Below are positions 47,412 to 60,982 of a stretch of DNA of 64,000 nt, one piece after another. The notes beneath the pieces are model-generated. The model worked only from the letters and a program-made list of their open reading frames with translations. It ran no database searches and was not told where the DNA came from. The first letter of the stretch is position 1; the number at the start of each line of letters is the position of its first letter. This DNA comes from Antitrichia curtipendula (lineage: Eukaryota; Streptophyta; Bryopsida; Hypnales; Leucodontaceae). The stretch lies in contig OX579640.1 in assembly GCA_951230915.1 (NCBI GenBank), positions 10,622,981 through 10,686,980 of the forward strand. The letters are read 5' to 3'. The position numbers and the translations under genes are program-made.

Positions 47412-47612
47412 TCAAGTTGGATTATTTGAGAACCCCTTTCCGGGTCTCCACTTGGAGGATCCTCCGTCCCCTTCACAGTCGTCGTCGCAGCTGCAGCAGT
47501 GCGAGGGTGGCCTCCATCTAGAGGATCCGCCATCGCCTTCGCAGTCTTCGTAGTCCCCAGAGTAGGATGACGGGTTCCATTTCGAACCACCTCCATCACC
47601 TTCCGCACCCAT
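47412..47612 (-). CDS. SSKWRPP-repeat micropeptide gene B, copy 2
   Basis: Identical 66-residue frame with three motif repeats and Cys/Asp-rich spacers. The predicted leader intron is 47628-47698 and the TATA-like box 47940-47948. Function unknown. Confidence 0.6.
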   Translation of the reverse strand: MGAEGDGGGSKWNPSSYSGDYEDCEGDGGSSRWRPPSHCCSCDDDCEGDGGSSKWRPGKGFSNNPT

Positions 47613-47698
47613 GATTGCAATGCCTTGCTGGCACAGGAAGTACCCCAAGTGCTGAACTTTGCTGTCAAGTCTTACCACGAATTTATGTACTCACTTAC

Positions 47699-48633
47699 TT
47701 CGATAGAACCTGGGATGATCTCTGAACCTTGGGTCAAAACTTGCACTGCCTTTTCGCAAGAATTAATACTCCAGGCGTGACTCAAGCTTCTCCCTGTGGA
47801 ATCTACGAACCAGTGACAGGAGATTGATCTTTGAACTGGTTGGTACCTCGAATCGAATGCGAGGTCGAGGGTTCGACTGGTGAGTATATTGAAAGAGCTG
47901 TAATGAGTTGTGAATGAGAGAGTGGAGGCCACTGCGGGTCCTTATATGGGATTGGGAGCTCGCGTTCCACTACGCAGTCAGTCTCGTGCCGTGGGCTGAA
48001 GTGTTGACGGCATGGTCAAAGTTGCTGACCCACGTCGGTATGACCAGCAACGCGTCCTTCGTTACAGCGTTCCGTTATGTTGTTGACGGGGAATGAGAGG
48101 ATGAATGAGAAAAGAGCGACCTTGGATGAGAAAATGAGAGCAACCTCACTTTGGATGAGAACGAGCGAACGAACCGGTGCCTTTGTCAAAGCTCCGGCCT
48201 CTGTATGCAGCAATTCCAAGAGGCGGCAGTGCGGCACCGCGGCAACATTGATGAACGCACGAAATGAGGACCAGAGGGTGCGAACAAAGAGAGACAGAAA
48301 TAGAAAAGGACATGGGAGCCACGTGCCAGGTTTTCAGTATAGAAATAGAGGAGCTCCGTTGCTTGTTGGGGTCTTGCATTATTTTTTCCCAAACTCCCAA
48401 TTAATCCTTAAACAGCGAGGAGGATGTTTGGCATCCGATGGATGACAGAAAATCAACTTAGTAGGACGGAAGTGCAACTATTCATTCCCGGAATTTTGTT
48501 GTGAAAAGGGAAGGTCTTTTATAGTTCTTTGACTTCCAATGAGTGCTTTTGCTATTTCTTAAACCAACAACTCACATGGTAATGAAAAGGGATGATTTCC
48601 AAGGTCACCCCTTTGTCCTTTAAGGATTAACCC
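47699..48633. other. Leader and upstream region of gene B, copy 2
   Basis: As 12755-13689. No other gene seen. Confidence 0.4.
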
Positions 48634-51600
48634 TTGAATCTCCAAGGCACCAAACTCTATTGTCGACAACACTTTAAAGCTAATTAAAATTTTAACCAAT
48701 TTATTATTTTTAGTAGTTTGTATATTTTTGAAATTATTTGTTGAATTTTAGTTTTAGCATTAAAGTTTGATTTTAATAATGAATGATTATGATTTTTCTA
48801 CTCCAGATTTTGTGCAAGAATGTCTATGGAAAATCTTTTTTATTTTTTGGGTTGAAGGCTCTTGAAAATAAACCTTAAAATATACTAACTTTTTTTGGAG
48901 AAATATTACATTTGAAATTTATTTGAACAAATCAATAGAGCACTGGAGTAGTGAAATAGTGCACAGTCACTAAGGATCTCTGATTAAACTAAATTTGGCT
49001 TTTACATTAATGGTCTATAGTCTACATTTCTAGCTTTTACATTAGTGGTCCCAGGTCGACATGGTGTGTCACCTTAAAGGCTTTTGAAATCACTGTGCCT
49101 ACTTGGCCAATTGAGCATGCCAAAGCCCTTTTGCGATGAGTTTTTGGCTGTCTCACAGTGGCATCTCTTGAATAAGTTCTAAAAACTTTAGATTTGTTTG
49201 TACATACTTGAGATATACGGAATTTTTAAAGAAGTAGTGAAAAATTCATATCAAATACAAATAAGCTTAATACATCTAAAAAATTATCGCATGCATACAT
49301 CATATTCTAGAGTAGCTTGGTGCGAACTAAATTTATCATTCTCAATTAGAAGTCAATAGCCCAAGGTTTTAAGTCCACAATTCAAATTTAAAAAAATTAA
49401 TCAATTCTAGGAGTTTTTCATCTTTTCAAATTGGAGTAGAAATTAGATTGTACAAGTTTAGGATTCATTAGTTCAATTTGAATTATTAAAAACTCCTTTA
49501 TGACTTAAATTCAAATAAAAAAACAAAGAGGTAAAGGTTGCCAAAATATAGTAATGGAAAAGGCATTTTTGGTGATCCATGACTAATAAATCTTTTTTTC
49601 TAAATTATGTACTTCTTTGATGAGGGGCTTTTTACAGCCAATAGCCCCATATACATTTAAAGAATTGTCTACAATAAAATTGGATGGTCAAAACTTTGTG
49701 TGAATATTTATATAAAATGTTGTGACTTACGAGTTTAAATTTGATGTTAAAATTTGTATACAATTTACAAGGATTTTTGTAAGTTATTGTCAAACTCATA
49801 TAATCTACTTATTTACAAATTTGATATTCTTTTATATTAATTTATTGCAATATAGTACATAACAATATTATACTGTAATAGGATTCTTGTAAAAAGTAGA
49901 AGAGAAGCCGTAGCGGTCTCATCGTCAATCAAAATTCCCTCAGCATCCACCATTTCACAATCTGGCAACAATTGTGAGGACTCATTAGTACTCCTTGTTG
50001 TTTTTTGCAATTGATCAAATATAGTAGTCAAATTTTGCTTCAAAAAATGCATTGGAGTTTTGGGGTTCTTTTGCAATTTAGTCGCTTTTTTATGATTCTT
50101 AGTTATTGTGGAATCCTTATCCAACTAAAAATCCCTTTTTGTTTCCTTGTTCATTCCTTCTACCAAAACTACAAATATTGAAGATTCTACAACCTTCTTT
50201 TTGTTAGTAGTGAGGTTTTTTAACTTCTTTGATGGTAGTGCAAGTAGGGGAGAGGTCACCTTCAACAACGGTACATAGTACACTAGAATGGGGCCACATA
50301 GCAGTAGTCTCCAATCAATCATCTAGAGATCTCTAGATGTATGAAAATCATGGGATATGCACCTTGGAAATGTGGCGCTGGCGAGTCTCTTCATCACTCC
50401 TCTTAGAGTAGGTGTTGAAGAAGAACAATGACCAATTTGGAAATTATCCTTTTAGCATAATAAATTCGTTCCAAAAGAGGCTTGTCAATAGAAATTTCAT
50501 ATCAATAAAGAAATGATCTTTGGTTTCTAGCTCCAATTAGAGATCTATTTTCAACTCAATTGCTCAAAACATACATCATGCTTGTTACACACACTTAATA
50601 AATTAAAAATTCATATTACTTCCAATTGGTGAATACATCACCCATTCACCGTTGTAACTTATACAAAATTGTTTCCCCGGGGAGATCACTTAGAGGGTCC
50701 ATTAGGAACTACGTGCGTTAAGATTTTAGACCCCCTATCTTATGTTCTAAAATTTAAATAAAAGGAAAAGAAAAAAATATGAGTAGATTTTCCTATTTTG
50801 AAAGTTTATGTTTTGAATTATTGATAATTTTTTTGTTAATTATAATTAGTTACTAATTTTTGAAATAAAAAGATACACTGCAAAGCTGAAAATAACTTTC
50901 ACACCCCTATTTTATATAAGAAAAAATTGTATTAAAAATGCACAAAAAATTCTCAAAAATAAATCTCTACTGAAAGTTCCTATTCCTTGAATATTGATGC
51001 AGTGGTCATCTAAATGCATTCTCTATAAATATTTGAGTTGAAAAACATGCCATTTTAGTTCATTTTTCAATGTTCTCTAGAAATCATTTAATATGGTATT
51101 TAAATTGGGAGTTTTGGACAATAGACACTTATAGCCTTTATTAAACAATACTCAAAATTATAGGTCGAAACCAAAGTTCATTAAAAAGTAAATAGGGGGA
51201 TAAAAATCACTTGAACACACGTGGTTAGTTATAGATACACTAAGTGATCTCCCCGAGATTGTTTCACAATTCAAACTCTTTATGAAATTTCCTCCTAATC
51301 TAATTCTATAAATTCTTTCATCGTCACATTTTACTCTCCAATTTGATTAAAACTTCTCTTCCTTTCCACTAGCATTCCCACACACTCTTCACATTCCTTC
51401 ACACATAATTTCCAACTTGACACACACACATACAACAAATAAAGAAAACACAACCAATTTTGGGCTGGGACTTATATTGGACATTTTCTCAACAATGGGC
51501 AAAAGAAAAATGTAGAAGAACCACCCTTGATAGGATATAAGCCGACGGTTACCAAAACAAGGAAGACGACTAACCTCCCACTACTACCTAATTGGGATTA

Positions 51601-54600
51601 ACTCACAGGCTCTCTTACAAAACATTCATCCTATCAAGTTTGATTAGATTGACATATTGCCGATAAGGATTGTAAATCTACCTAATTACCTCCACGCCCT
51701 TTTTGACTCATCCAATTAGACAAACACTTAGCACATTCCAACTAGACAATTGACTTAACTACATTCCACCTTCACTCCATTAGATCTCAATCAAAAGACC
51801 TAGGTGGACAATCCAAAAGGCACCAATTTGGATCAAAACAACACAACAAAATGATCTATTTGGACTGAAACTTAACCAACAATCTATCAAAATACTATAA
51901 AACATCCACAAATTCAATCCAAAATTGCAAAATTAACAATCCAATTAGGATATCTACATAGCCCTACATCTGATTGTTTGTGTCCCCGCAAACATCTATT
52001 TAATCTTTTTCACTCCTCGCTTAATTGGAACAACTTGCAACTAGGTATTCTCCTCCTCAAACTTAAGCTTTTTCACCAATTTGAAGCGTTCTTCCCAAAT
52101 TGCCTCTTGATTGGAATAAAATGCCTTCACCAGTCCACGACTAGTTTTCGACTCTCGGTAGGTTCTTAAATGTACATTGTATACAAAAAATCTTTATTAA
52201 AAAGGATAATTCTTCAAATTCTATCTAGAGATCTTTCAATCCAACTATGTAAAGTTCTCCACACTCAGGGATTATTTGAGAGACTTATACAATTTCAGTC
52301 CATTCTAAGTAAACAAAGCATTCCTTCGAATGGTTATGGGTGCAAAATTTGAACCATGTGAAATGCCCAAATCACTTGATTTCGGGAGATCTCTAGATAT
52401 AAAGGAAATGGAAGACCTTCAGATGCATAGGGAGATTTTTAGAATATATAAAATTCCAAATTTAGTAATTAGAATTTAGATGATATTTAAGTCTAATTAA
52501 ATTATGAATTCCTTTTAAATGTAAGCATAGATGAAATCATTAGAGAAAATATGGACTCTTTGTAAGGTTGCCAAAAAGTGGTAAAAGGGATCCCAAAATT
52601 ACATTTATTTTGTCCTTGCAAAAAAATTTCCCCTGATTTGCTTAGAAGTACTTGTAGTACCAACAAAAAGTGCCTTTAATAGAGTGCAATTGGGATGGAT
52701 TCCAATAAAACCATGTTTAATTATTTTTTATTTGAAGAAATACTTCTAAGCTATGCTACAAGTAAAGCTTATAGACTCATCTTCGTTTGTGTCCATGACA
52801 CTAGATTAAACAACCATAAGATCTAATTTAAACAAAAGCAGATGTCATAAATACCTTCCTATGACAAGAGTAGATTCAATGGAGTACAAAACTTGCTTAT
52901 ATAGTTGTTCCTCCAAATATTCACATAAGACATAGATAAGTTTCATCAAAGTTTTGGTACTTCTAGTAGGCTCAATAGGGATCTTGAAATAGCTTGGCAT
53001 GTCAAATCCATACAACCCTCTCAAGTCCCAAAGTCCATATTTTTTTCTAATGTATGTATTTAAAAGTCATTTACACAAGACAACATACTAACATTTATAG
53101 GATAAAGAATGGAAAAACTTTCTAAAAGCAATACTAGTTATTTCCATGCTTTTATGGTTGAAATAACAAAACATGGAAAGTGAAAATTTTGCCATTTGTG
53201 GTAGATGCTTCACTCAAGCTATGGATAAGCAAGGCATCATTGTCCAAGATCATTGTTCTCATTCTCACCAGAAGGAAATATTTCAAATCTAAGAGGGATA
53301 GAATGATCCTCATTGTGATGGAGGATTGAAATTGGACGAGAGTATAATTGGATTATTTTGACCTACCCTTTAATCTTAAAGGGGTTACTTTGTTCTTCCC
53401 TATGTTAAGATATTCTAATTGATATGAAGGTTAATGAAGGTTTGTTGTTCTTGTCTTACATATATCTTATGCTATGAAATCTTGTACTAGAAGTGAAATC
53501 TTAATGTATGTTGATGTCAAAAAGATCGGAGTTGCTTTTCTATTGAACATAGATTGATTGTCCGGGTGATGATGATAGGGTTTAAAGAACGCATATGGAA
53601 GTAGAGCAAGATTGCAGCTGTGGTGGTTTCTCAGATTCATATCTTACAACACCCAGATTCTTTTTTATTTAATTTTCATTTTCTCAACACAATCTAGTCT
53701 CTCTTCTATGGTCTTATTTACTCTAAATGTACACTTAATATTTGTGGAATAGCACATTCTTTAGATGGCTTTCATATTGTCTCAATCTACAGACTCTAAG
53801 ACAGTAGAGAACTTCCAAGTGTATATTAAATTGGAAATACATGTTAGGGAGTGTATTAAAGCTCAACTGAACTCATAAGGTAGTGCAATTAGTTAGAGAG
53901 GGTTCAATATAATGGCAAGTACACTAGAAATTTGAAATGATTTATTGATCAACTCAAGAATGTTAGTCGTGATTCATCCAAACCTTGATAATATCACAAC
54001 CAAAATATACTTGACTACATGTCGTGATGTACATAACATTGTGATAATCAATGGTGTAGCTTGTAAGAGTAGCAATGTAATTAGGGAGGAGGTTTAGAGC
54101 CTTCTGTATGCAAGCACTTGAATGTCAAATTGTCAACATTTGTGTTATACTCGTCAAATTTAGTGTCATATTTTTTCAAGATAGAAAAAAAACTGTGCCA
54201 ATTATGGTTGATACTGAGGGCACCTAGAAAAGAATAGCTATCAAAGGATGGATATAATTAAGTCAAAGCTTGCTTAATATGAAAGTATTCATAATGAATT
54301 AAACACAATTATCCAATTATGCTGAAAATTAGTTTTGTCTTTTTTTCAACATTGTGACTAGTTTAGTTTTTCAGTACTTTATGATTTTTTTATAAAATTT
54401 TCAATCTTTTTTTGTTCATACAAGAAGATTGTCTATCATTTAAATTCTTTTCAAGCTAAAATTTATTTGCCTAAAATTAAAGTTATTGATCAATATTCTT
54501 CCTCTTATTTGGTTCTTTTAGGCACTAACATGTTGCGTATATAGCCCTTCCAATGGAATTCCATATATCCTAGCATATAAGAATACAAAGGAAACCTTGC

Positions 54601-55019
54601 CTCAACTCAACCATCAATTTTCTCATGATCTTTTATGGTCCTTGTTAGTTATTTATATATACACATAGGACACATTCAATAATTTGAAGATTCTTGCACA
54701 GAAGTGAGCTAGCTTTTTCAAAATACATTACGTGCTCTACATAGTAAGAACGAGACAATGTAATTCAAGAAACTTAACTGACCTAGATCACAAATGGAGA
54801 AATGTGTCACTTGGTGTCAATTGTAAAATACGCTAACTCCTCTAATCTTATAACAATAATAACACAACCTCACAAATAGAACCTTAGTGGAGAAAGTTAT
54901 GGAGTGGCATCCACCTTCACAAATAATACCTCATACATTGTGAGAAGTTTAATCTCTGCTTCCTTAATGTACTTTATAACTGTCAAAATACTACCTCGCT
55001 CATTTTAAATAGAAGATTC
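48634..55019. other. AT-rich repeat island, copy 2
   Basis: As 13690-20075, with six single-base differences (49364, 50233, 50269, 52337, 53929, 54606). The degenerate frame is at 50322-49837. No intact gene. Confidence 0.5.
50676..51257. mobile_element. hAT-like non-autonomous element, copy 2
   Basis: Same 582-bp element with 18-bp inverted ends and the 8-bp ATTGTTTC target duplication (50668-50675, 51258-51265). Confidence 0.7.
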
Positions 55020-55610
55020 ATGACTTCATACAGTAAAACTTACAAAACTCACCCTCATTTTGTACTGACAAATTTCGCACATCATTTACAATGTTTCGTA
55101 AGTGACCTCCGCGGACCCATTCTATTATTCAATTGGGGAGTGCTCGTGCGCACGTCTTTCAAAGCCACGAGCATGGTCTCCCGTTCTCCGACAGTCGAAA
55201 TCACGCTGACGACCGTGATGTCGGCAACGGGACCCTACCAAGGAAGCTTTCAATTCGTCATCAAGCAAAAGTACAGAATACGCACACATTTCCTCACAAA
55301 TCAATCATGTGTTTGTGACCCAATTGACCAACGATTTGTGCGTAACTGTCGAATTGACCAAAAAAAGTTAATTAGTGACTCGTCGAATCGAATCATCCTT
55401 GCAAGTTCGAACCCCCGCCCAGGAGGCCAGGAGGCCAGGAGTCCTCCTCTGACTTCCAACTTTGGCGGAGAGTTAAGTTTCCCTGTGACCAACTCGAGCA
55501 AACTAACGGCTTCGACTTCAGAGGACACATCGCAGGTTTCGCGTACGTTGCTGGTTGCCCTCGCCGGCGCAGCGCCGCTCAACACGAATATCTTTTGGCA
55601 AGCCACTTGA
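55020..55610 (+). CDS. Hypothetical 196-residue frame, copy 2
   Basis: Identical to the copy 1 frame; no recognised domain and possibly chance. Confidence 0.2.
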   Translation: MTSYSKTYKTHPHFVLTNFAHHLQCFVSDLRGPILLFNWGVLVRTSFKATSMVSRSPTVEITLTTVMSATGPYQGSFQFVIKQKYRIRTHFLTNQSCVCDPIDQRFVRNCRIDQKKLISDSSNRIILASSNPRPGGQEARSPPLTSNFGGELSFPVTNSSKLTASTSEDTSQVSRTLLVALAGAAPLNTNIFWQAT

Positions 55611-56009
55611 CTGTCAGATCATTATCCACTTCCTTGGAAGGTGATTTCATTGAAGCAGCGTTGAAATGGACCAAACCTTGGGTGTCAAGATCAGGGGTAC
55701 GCTGACAAAGTCCGCCTAATTTGAACAGAGATCGCTGCGGCAGGAATCAGAACGTATAAAAGACCATCGCACTCGCATTCTATCACAACAATAACATCTG
55801 ATTGATCGACCAACGCAAACTCAAGCTCGACGCAGAATGCAGTGATACATTGAACTACCGAACGTGTACCCGGAGCAACAATTTGACACTCTGAAGCCAG
55901 CTTCAGATCCATTCAATACTGCGAACTGATAGCTCTCTCTGTCTGATCCGATCCAAGCTTGCAGACCGGCCAGAGATCTGAATATTCAGTCCGGGAGCTA
56001 ATTGCCACC
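55611..56009 (+). promoter_or_regulatory. Promoter and leader of micropeptide gene C, copy 2
   Basis: TATAAAAG at 55755-55762, leader of about 220 nt and the same minimal upstream frame ATG-CAG-TGA at 55837-55845. Confidence 0.55.
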
Positions 56010-56120
56010 ATGGCCGTGATGGGCGATGAGGGATCGTCCAAGTGGAGGCCTCCGTCCAAGTCTAGTCCCATGGGGGATGGCGGCTCCTCCAAGTGGAGAC
56101 CTCCCTCGAAGCGTCAGTGA
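56010..56120 (+). CDS. SSKWRPP-repeat micropeptide gene C, copy 2
   Basis: Identical 36-residue frame with two MGD-GSSKWRPPSK repeats, the GCCACCATGG start context and the RQ end. Function unknown. Confidence 0.65.
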   Translation: MAVMGDEGSSKWRPPSKSSPMGDGGSSKWRPPSKRQ

Positions 56121-57364
56121 AACAAGCTCGTTGGGTTCATGACAACTGCTCCAGATCATCTTCGACTGTTGGCGAAAGCAGCTGACTGAGGCAAAGAATC
56201 CAGCTTCAATTGAATGTCCCGGCCGGTTCTTTCTCTGCAAGGCAACAAATTCTTCAATTAAGAATGAACTGCAATTGAATGTACGAGCTAGAAAGATATT
56301 GCAGGACCAACAGATCGACCGAATATGGACCGAGTTGGTCGGGTTCCCTGAATGGGGAGATCTCCACTATTCCATTAACTGCAATTCATTAGCTCCGACG
56401 GAGCCTCAGCTCCAAACTCAAAATACCAATTAGTTTGTACAGATACATTTTGGATGACTACAGTAGTTTCCTCATTCTTTGTTCACACATTGTGAAACGA
56501 TTTGACATTAATATTCCACGGCTTTGAAGCTGCTCACTGGACACCTTACACAGCTGTATACGTATGAAAAGCTTCCGTTTCTTGAAAGATTTGTGCGCTT
56601 CAATTGGTTCTTGTCTGTCAATGCTGAGCTAGGTTCATTTGTGAGATAAATCTGAGTGTGATCAATCTGGTGCGCACATAGAATTCAGCCCCACAACAAT
56701 CGATGTAGAGTGAGGAGCAACTTCCAAACGTTTCTGATAACACAAAACGTGATTCCCATATCAACATTCCATGTTGAGCCTCCTCAACTTTGCACAAAGT
56801 GATTGGTAGAAGCGTTGCATGATTCCTGAAGCGTGATCCAAAATTGGCATGCTTGCTGAAAAACGTTGCTCCAGCATGTTCCAAAACGCTGTGCATCTAG
56901 CGAAGAGTTTTACTGAATCACAATATCGAGCACTCCGAATTCGAATACTACCGGACTGGATCAAAGGTCCAACTCATCGAAGAAACAGTACCGACCTTCA
57001 AATGTGTCATTGCGTTGGGCATGAACTCATTCAGAATTTTCGTTTTCCTTAGGATTAACGTGCCTTTCTAGTGACACAAGTCAATGGTCAATGGATGATC
57101 CATTTCGAAAAGGCGAGGTAAGTTACTATAAAGCTAGCTCCTAATTAATTAGTCAGCAGGAGAAAGACATGCAATTTTGCGCTTGTTCAGTTGACGTCCC
57201 CTTCTGCTCTGCAACCGAATTCGAAAACAATCCTATTCAAATGAGCTCATTGATCGAGAAGATGAAAAGCCCTCATTCGTTAATGCAACGCTCAACTTAG
57301 CTCAGATTGCAATGGGACGAGAGTACGTACGTCTGAATTCTAGTTCCCCAAAAGGGCACCTGCG
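56121..57364 (+). other. Gene C trailer and spacer, copy 2
   Basis: As 21177-22420; the first part is paralogous to the region after gene A. No other gene seen. Confidence 0.45.
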
Positions 57365-57643
57365 ATGAGTGAAGGAGCTCTGGAGACTCAGTCTTGGCCG
57401 TTGTCGAAATCTGTAGAGGCCCAAGTGAGAACAACAAACGATTCGGAGAACAATTTCCGAAGAAGGAATAGTGTGCCACAGGTGGGACTCGTGAGGTTCC
57501 CGTTCCACATCGATCAATCGCGTTCCATTGTCCGACCAGGTCGCCTGATAGCCTACCCTCGACTCGCTCAGTGCCCTGGTCTAATTCAGTTGACTGCGAT
57601 CAAATTTCTTCATTCTTGCGCCGCAATTCAGCAATCCCTGTAA
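57365..57643 (+). CDS. Hypothetical 92-residue frame, copy 2
   Basis: Identical to the copy 1 frame; family not recognised and coding status doubtful. Confidence 0.2.
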   Translation: MSEGALETQSWPLSKSVEAQVRTTNDSENNFRRRNSVPQVGLVRFPFHIDQSRSIVRPGRLIAYPRLAQCPGLIQLTAIKFLHSCAAIQQSL

Positions 57644-57813
57644 CGCTTCCAATCAATAGTAGAAATAGAGAACTAGAATTGAAAGTAGTCGCACGTACGT
57701 ACATGCAGTCATTCTTGCTGAAACAGCTGAGGCACTAATTATAGCCGTTGTTGCAGCCACTGGGAGAACGGGAGAGCATTACACCCCACCCACCCACCCA
57801 CCCGGTATTATAT

Positions 57814-58753
57814 TGGAAAACGACGACGACATCCGGATAGACGATAGTCGTTCCGAACTTTCGATCAGGTGAAGCACATACGCTCTCAGTGACTTGAAGT
57901 CTTTCCCTCTTGTGATTTCAATCATGTTTCTCATGGAAGGGATGTTCCATGACCCAACAGGACAAAGCAGCATACGTAGTTCATCCTTATCATCCCCAGC
58001 GTCGATGCTGCGTCTCACGTAAGGTTGAATGTCACGAGCTGGTGAATACATCCACATTACGACTGGCGTTGTTATGAAGGTGGTCACGAGAGCCATGATC
58101 ACCAATATGGCAAATATTTCTTCATCAATGACCTGCGGGTGAAACTGGGCAACACTGAAGGTTGGTCAACACAAAAAACTTGGTAATAGAGTTTTAAGAC
58201 CTACTTTTTTCCTTAGTTGTGGTGACTCTGAAGATGTAGGAAACGTGTTAAAGTCTGACTGAGAGGACAAAGCAATAGCTCTAACTTACCCCTTAAATTG
58301 AAAGACCGATGTTCAGGACTATGAGTTCCACCAGACCTTTGTTGTTCATGAGAAAGCCCAGGGCCAAAGCCTTGCGATTCTCCACACCCCAAAGCTTGGC
58401 CACAATAAATGTCCTCAACACTTTTCCTATGCATGCTGTTGCTCGCACTATGATGAAAATCAACACTGCACCAGAAACGTAAGTTGCATTAGTATGGACA
58501 ATTTCATTAAAATGGCAGTATTCCAAGTGCCACTTTGACAGTGTGCCATTTTCACCATCTAGGGCTAGTATAGATTTCAGAACGGCCGTTTTGATCTATC
58601 TAAGACAGTTGTAGATTTAAAACGGTCATTCTGAATTGTTTTCATGCCATTTTAAAATAATATCGCCATTTTAATGAAACTGCCCATTATTCATATTGTC
58701 TTTGTTTGCCATTCATTTGATAATTATTTATATAATGTGAGACTAGCATTTCG
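57814..58753 (-). pseudogene. CHX antiporter fragment (two exons), copy 2
   Basis: Same two-exon fragment as at 22870-23809 with the same in-frame stop and the same inserted MITE. The (CCCA)n tract borders its left end at 57783-57803. Confidence 0.9.
58492..58686. mobile_element. MITE inside the CHX fragment, copy 2
   Basis: Same 195-bp element with about 22-bp inverted ends and TTA flanks, inserted before the tandem duplication. Confidence 0.75.
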
Positions 58754-59532
58754 GACACATGTCATTGAATAACCAAACTACGTCATGAATACTTAGTTAT
58801 GTACACTAGTCTCTTGCAATGAAATTCCGTTTCAAGTGTGTCAAAAATAAAAATAAAATAAAAATAAACTAGCGCCGCAGCATGATCTTACTTACTTCTA
58901 ATTTGAGAGCGACCAATTTCAAGTGGTGATCAATACGCCCCCCGAGGACTCACACTCAACTACCTCCGTATGTGCACTCGTTTCTGGAATGCAATGTTTG
59001 AAACAAGCAATTCACCCGTACACAAACTCTGGAAACCTGATATTCACTTTGAAGTTCAGTAGAAACGAATGAAAGTAGGAACTGATGAGAATTGACTACA
59101 ACAAGCTGTGAGTAAAAATGCTTGAGATTCCGCTCTTGTGCTCGCCCTCGACAACCGACTGGGTTAGAAGACTAAATGCCATGATTCAACTGCAAAGCAA
59201 TCAACAGCTGTAAACTAATGCAATGGTTGTGCGACGGGGGTGCAAATGGTCAGTGGCATTGCGGAAACTCTTTGAAAGAATGACTTGTTTGTATCAATTA
59301 TTCCTCCTGCTGGCTGCGGATTTCAGTTGGAAATCACTATGCACAGCTGCACATGAATCAATGGCGTTGCAACCAATGCAAAACATGAATTAATGGACCT
59401 ACCTAACTATGAAGAGTCTTATTCTAATTTGGACCTTTGTACACTTTTCGTACAACACTGATAAGATCAGCTCCGAAAATGAATTCACAAGTTCAACCAA
59501 TGGACCCAAATTCTAGCCCGTCGGGACCTCGC
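58754..59532. other. CHS copy 2 3' flank, no gene seen
   Basis: As 23810-24588, no change noticed. Confidence 0.5.
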
Positions 59533-60982
59533 CTATTGATTGGCAGCGGCCCGGAGCACCAGCACCTCGAGCGTGAGTCCCGGCCCGAAGCCGATGAAGA
59601 AGCCGAAGTCGCTGCCCTCCCCGAGCGTGGAAGACCCCATCTTCAACGATCTCTGACGAATCTGGTCCAACACGAACAACACCGACGAGCTCGACATGTT
59701 GCCGTACTCCAGCAGCACGTCGCGGCTGCCCTGCATCTTGTCCTTGGACAGTTGCAGCTTGGCCTCCACCTGGTCCAAAATAGCGGGGCCTCCGGGGTGC
59801 ACGGCCCAGAACATCTTGTTCCACGCAGGGGAGCCCACGCACTTGCGCGCCTCCGTCAGAAACTTCTCGATGTTCTTCGAGATGAGCCCGGGAATGTCCT
59901 TCATCAAATGGAAGATGAGTCCTGCTTCCGTGAGATGGCCGTCAATGGCGCCATCACTTTCGGGCAAGATGGTCTCCCCGGCCCAGTGGACCTCAAACAA
60001 AGCCTTCTCCACTTGCGGCTTGGGGTCCGACCCGACCACGTACACTCCCGCGCCATCCCCGAAGAGCGCCGAGCCCACCAATCCGTCCAAGTGATTCTCG
60101 CTCGGGGCTCGATACGTCACGGCCGTCACTTCGCTGCACACGGCCAGCACGCGCGCATTCTTGTTGTTCTCGGCCAAGTCCTTGGCCACGCGCAACACCG
60201 AGGCGCCGCCGAAGCAGCCGGTTTGGTACATCATGACGCGCTTCACGGTGGGCTTGAGGCCCAGCAACTTGGCCAGCGCGTGGTCGGCGCCGGGCATGTT
60301 CACGCCGCTAGTGGTGGCAAACACGATGTGCGTGATGTCGGACTTGCGGCCACCCCACTCCTTGATGGCCTTCAGCGCGGCCTCCGCCGTGAGCTTGGGC
60401 ACCTGCACCACCACGATGTCGTGGCGTGCGTTCAACGAGGGCTCCATGTACGTGCAGATTCCCGGGTTGGCCTTCAGCACCTCCTCCGTCAAGAACAAGT
60501 GTCGCTTCCGGATTCCGGACTTGTCGCCTGTGGAATGGGATGATCACACATATCACGTCAATTTCACTGAGGGCACCATGAGTACAATGTGCAGCTTTCT
60601 TCGAATTCATTCCACTCACATCAAATTGGGTAGACTACGAATTGCAGCTTGCATCACAATCCAAATATCCCCCAATCGATCACCCACATTGAACTACTTA
60701 ATGGGGTTCATTGGCTATTAAACCAGGCTGGGCGGAATGAGTATTCATACAATCAACTGAAGGGAATTATTAATTAGATGGTCACTTACAGATGCGTTTG
60801 AACTTGGCCTTGAGCGCCTCCTTCTCGCTGCAATTGGTGATGTTGAAGAAGAAATCCGGGTAATCCGATTGCAGAAACTCCGTGGGAGGTACGGCAGTGC
60901 CGATGTCCAACACGCACGCCGGTCCATCCGCACGAGGCTGTCCCCTGGGGAGCGCAGAGCTCACCGCAGTCTGAGAAGCCAT
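59533..60982 (-). CDS. CHS: Chalcone synthase, copy 2
   Basis: Exons 60982-60790 and 60527-59533 give the same 395-residue protein as copy 1, with Cys169, His308, Asn341 and the intron in the Cys65 codon. The two base differences are both silent: an Asn codon (AAT here, AAC in copy 1, base 60157) and a Pro codon (CCC here, CCT in copy 1, base 60947). Both copies should encode active enzyme if expressed. Confidence 0.95.
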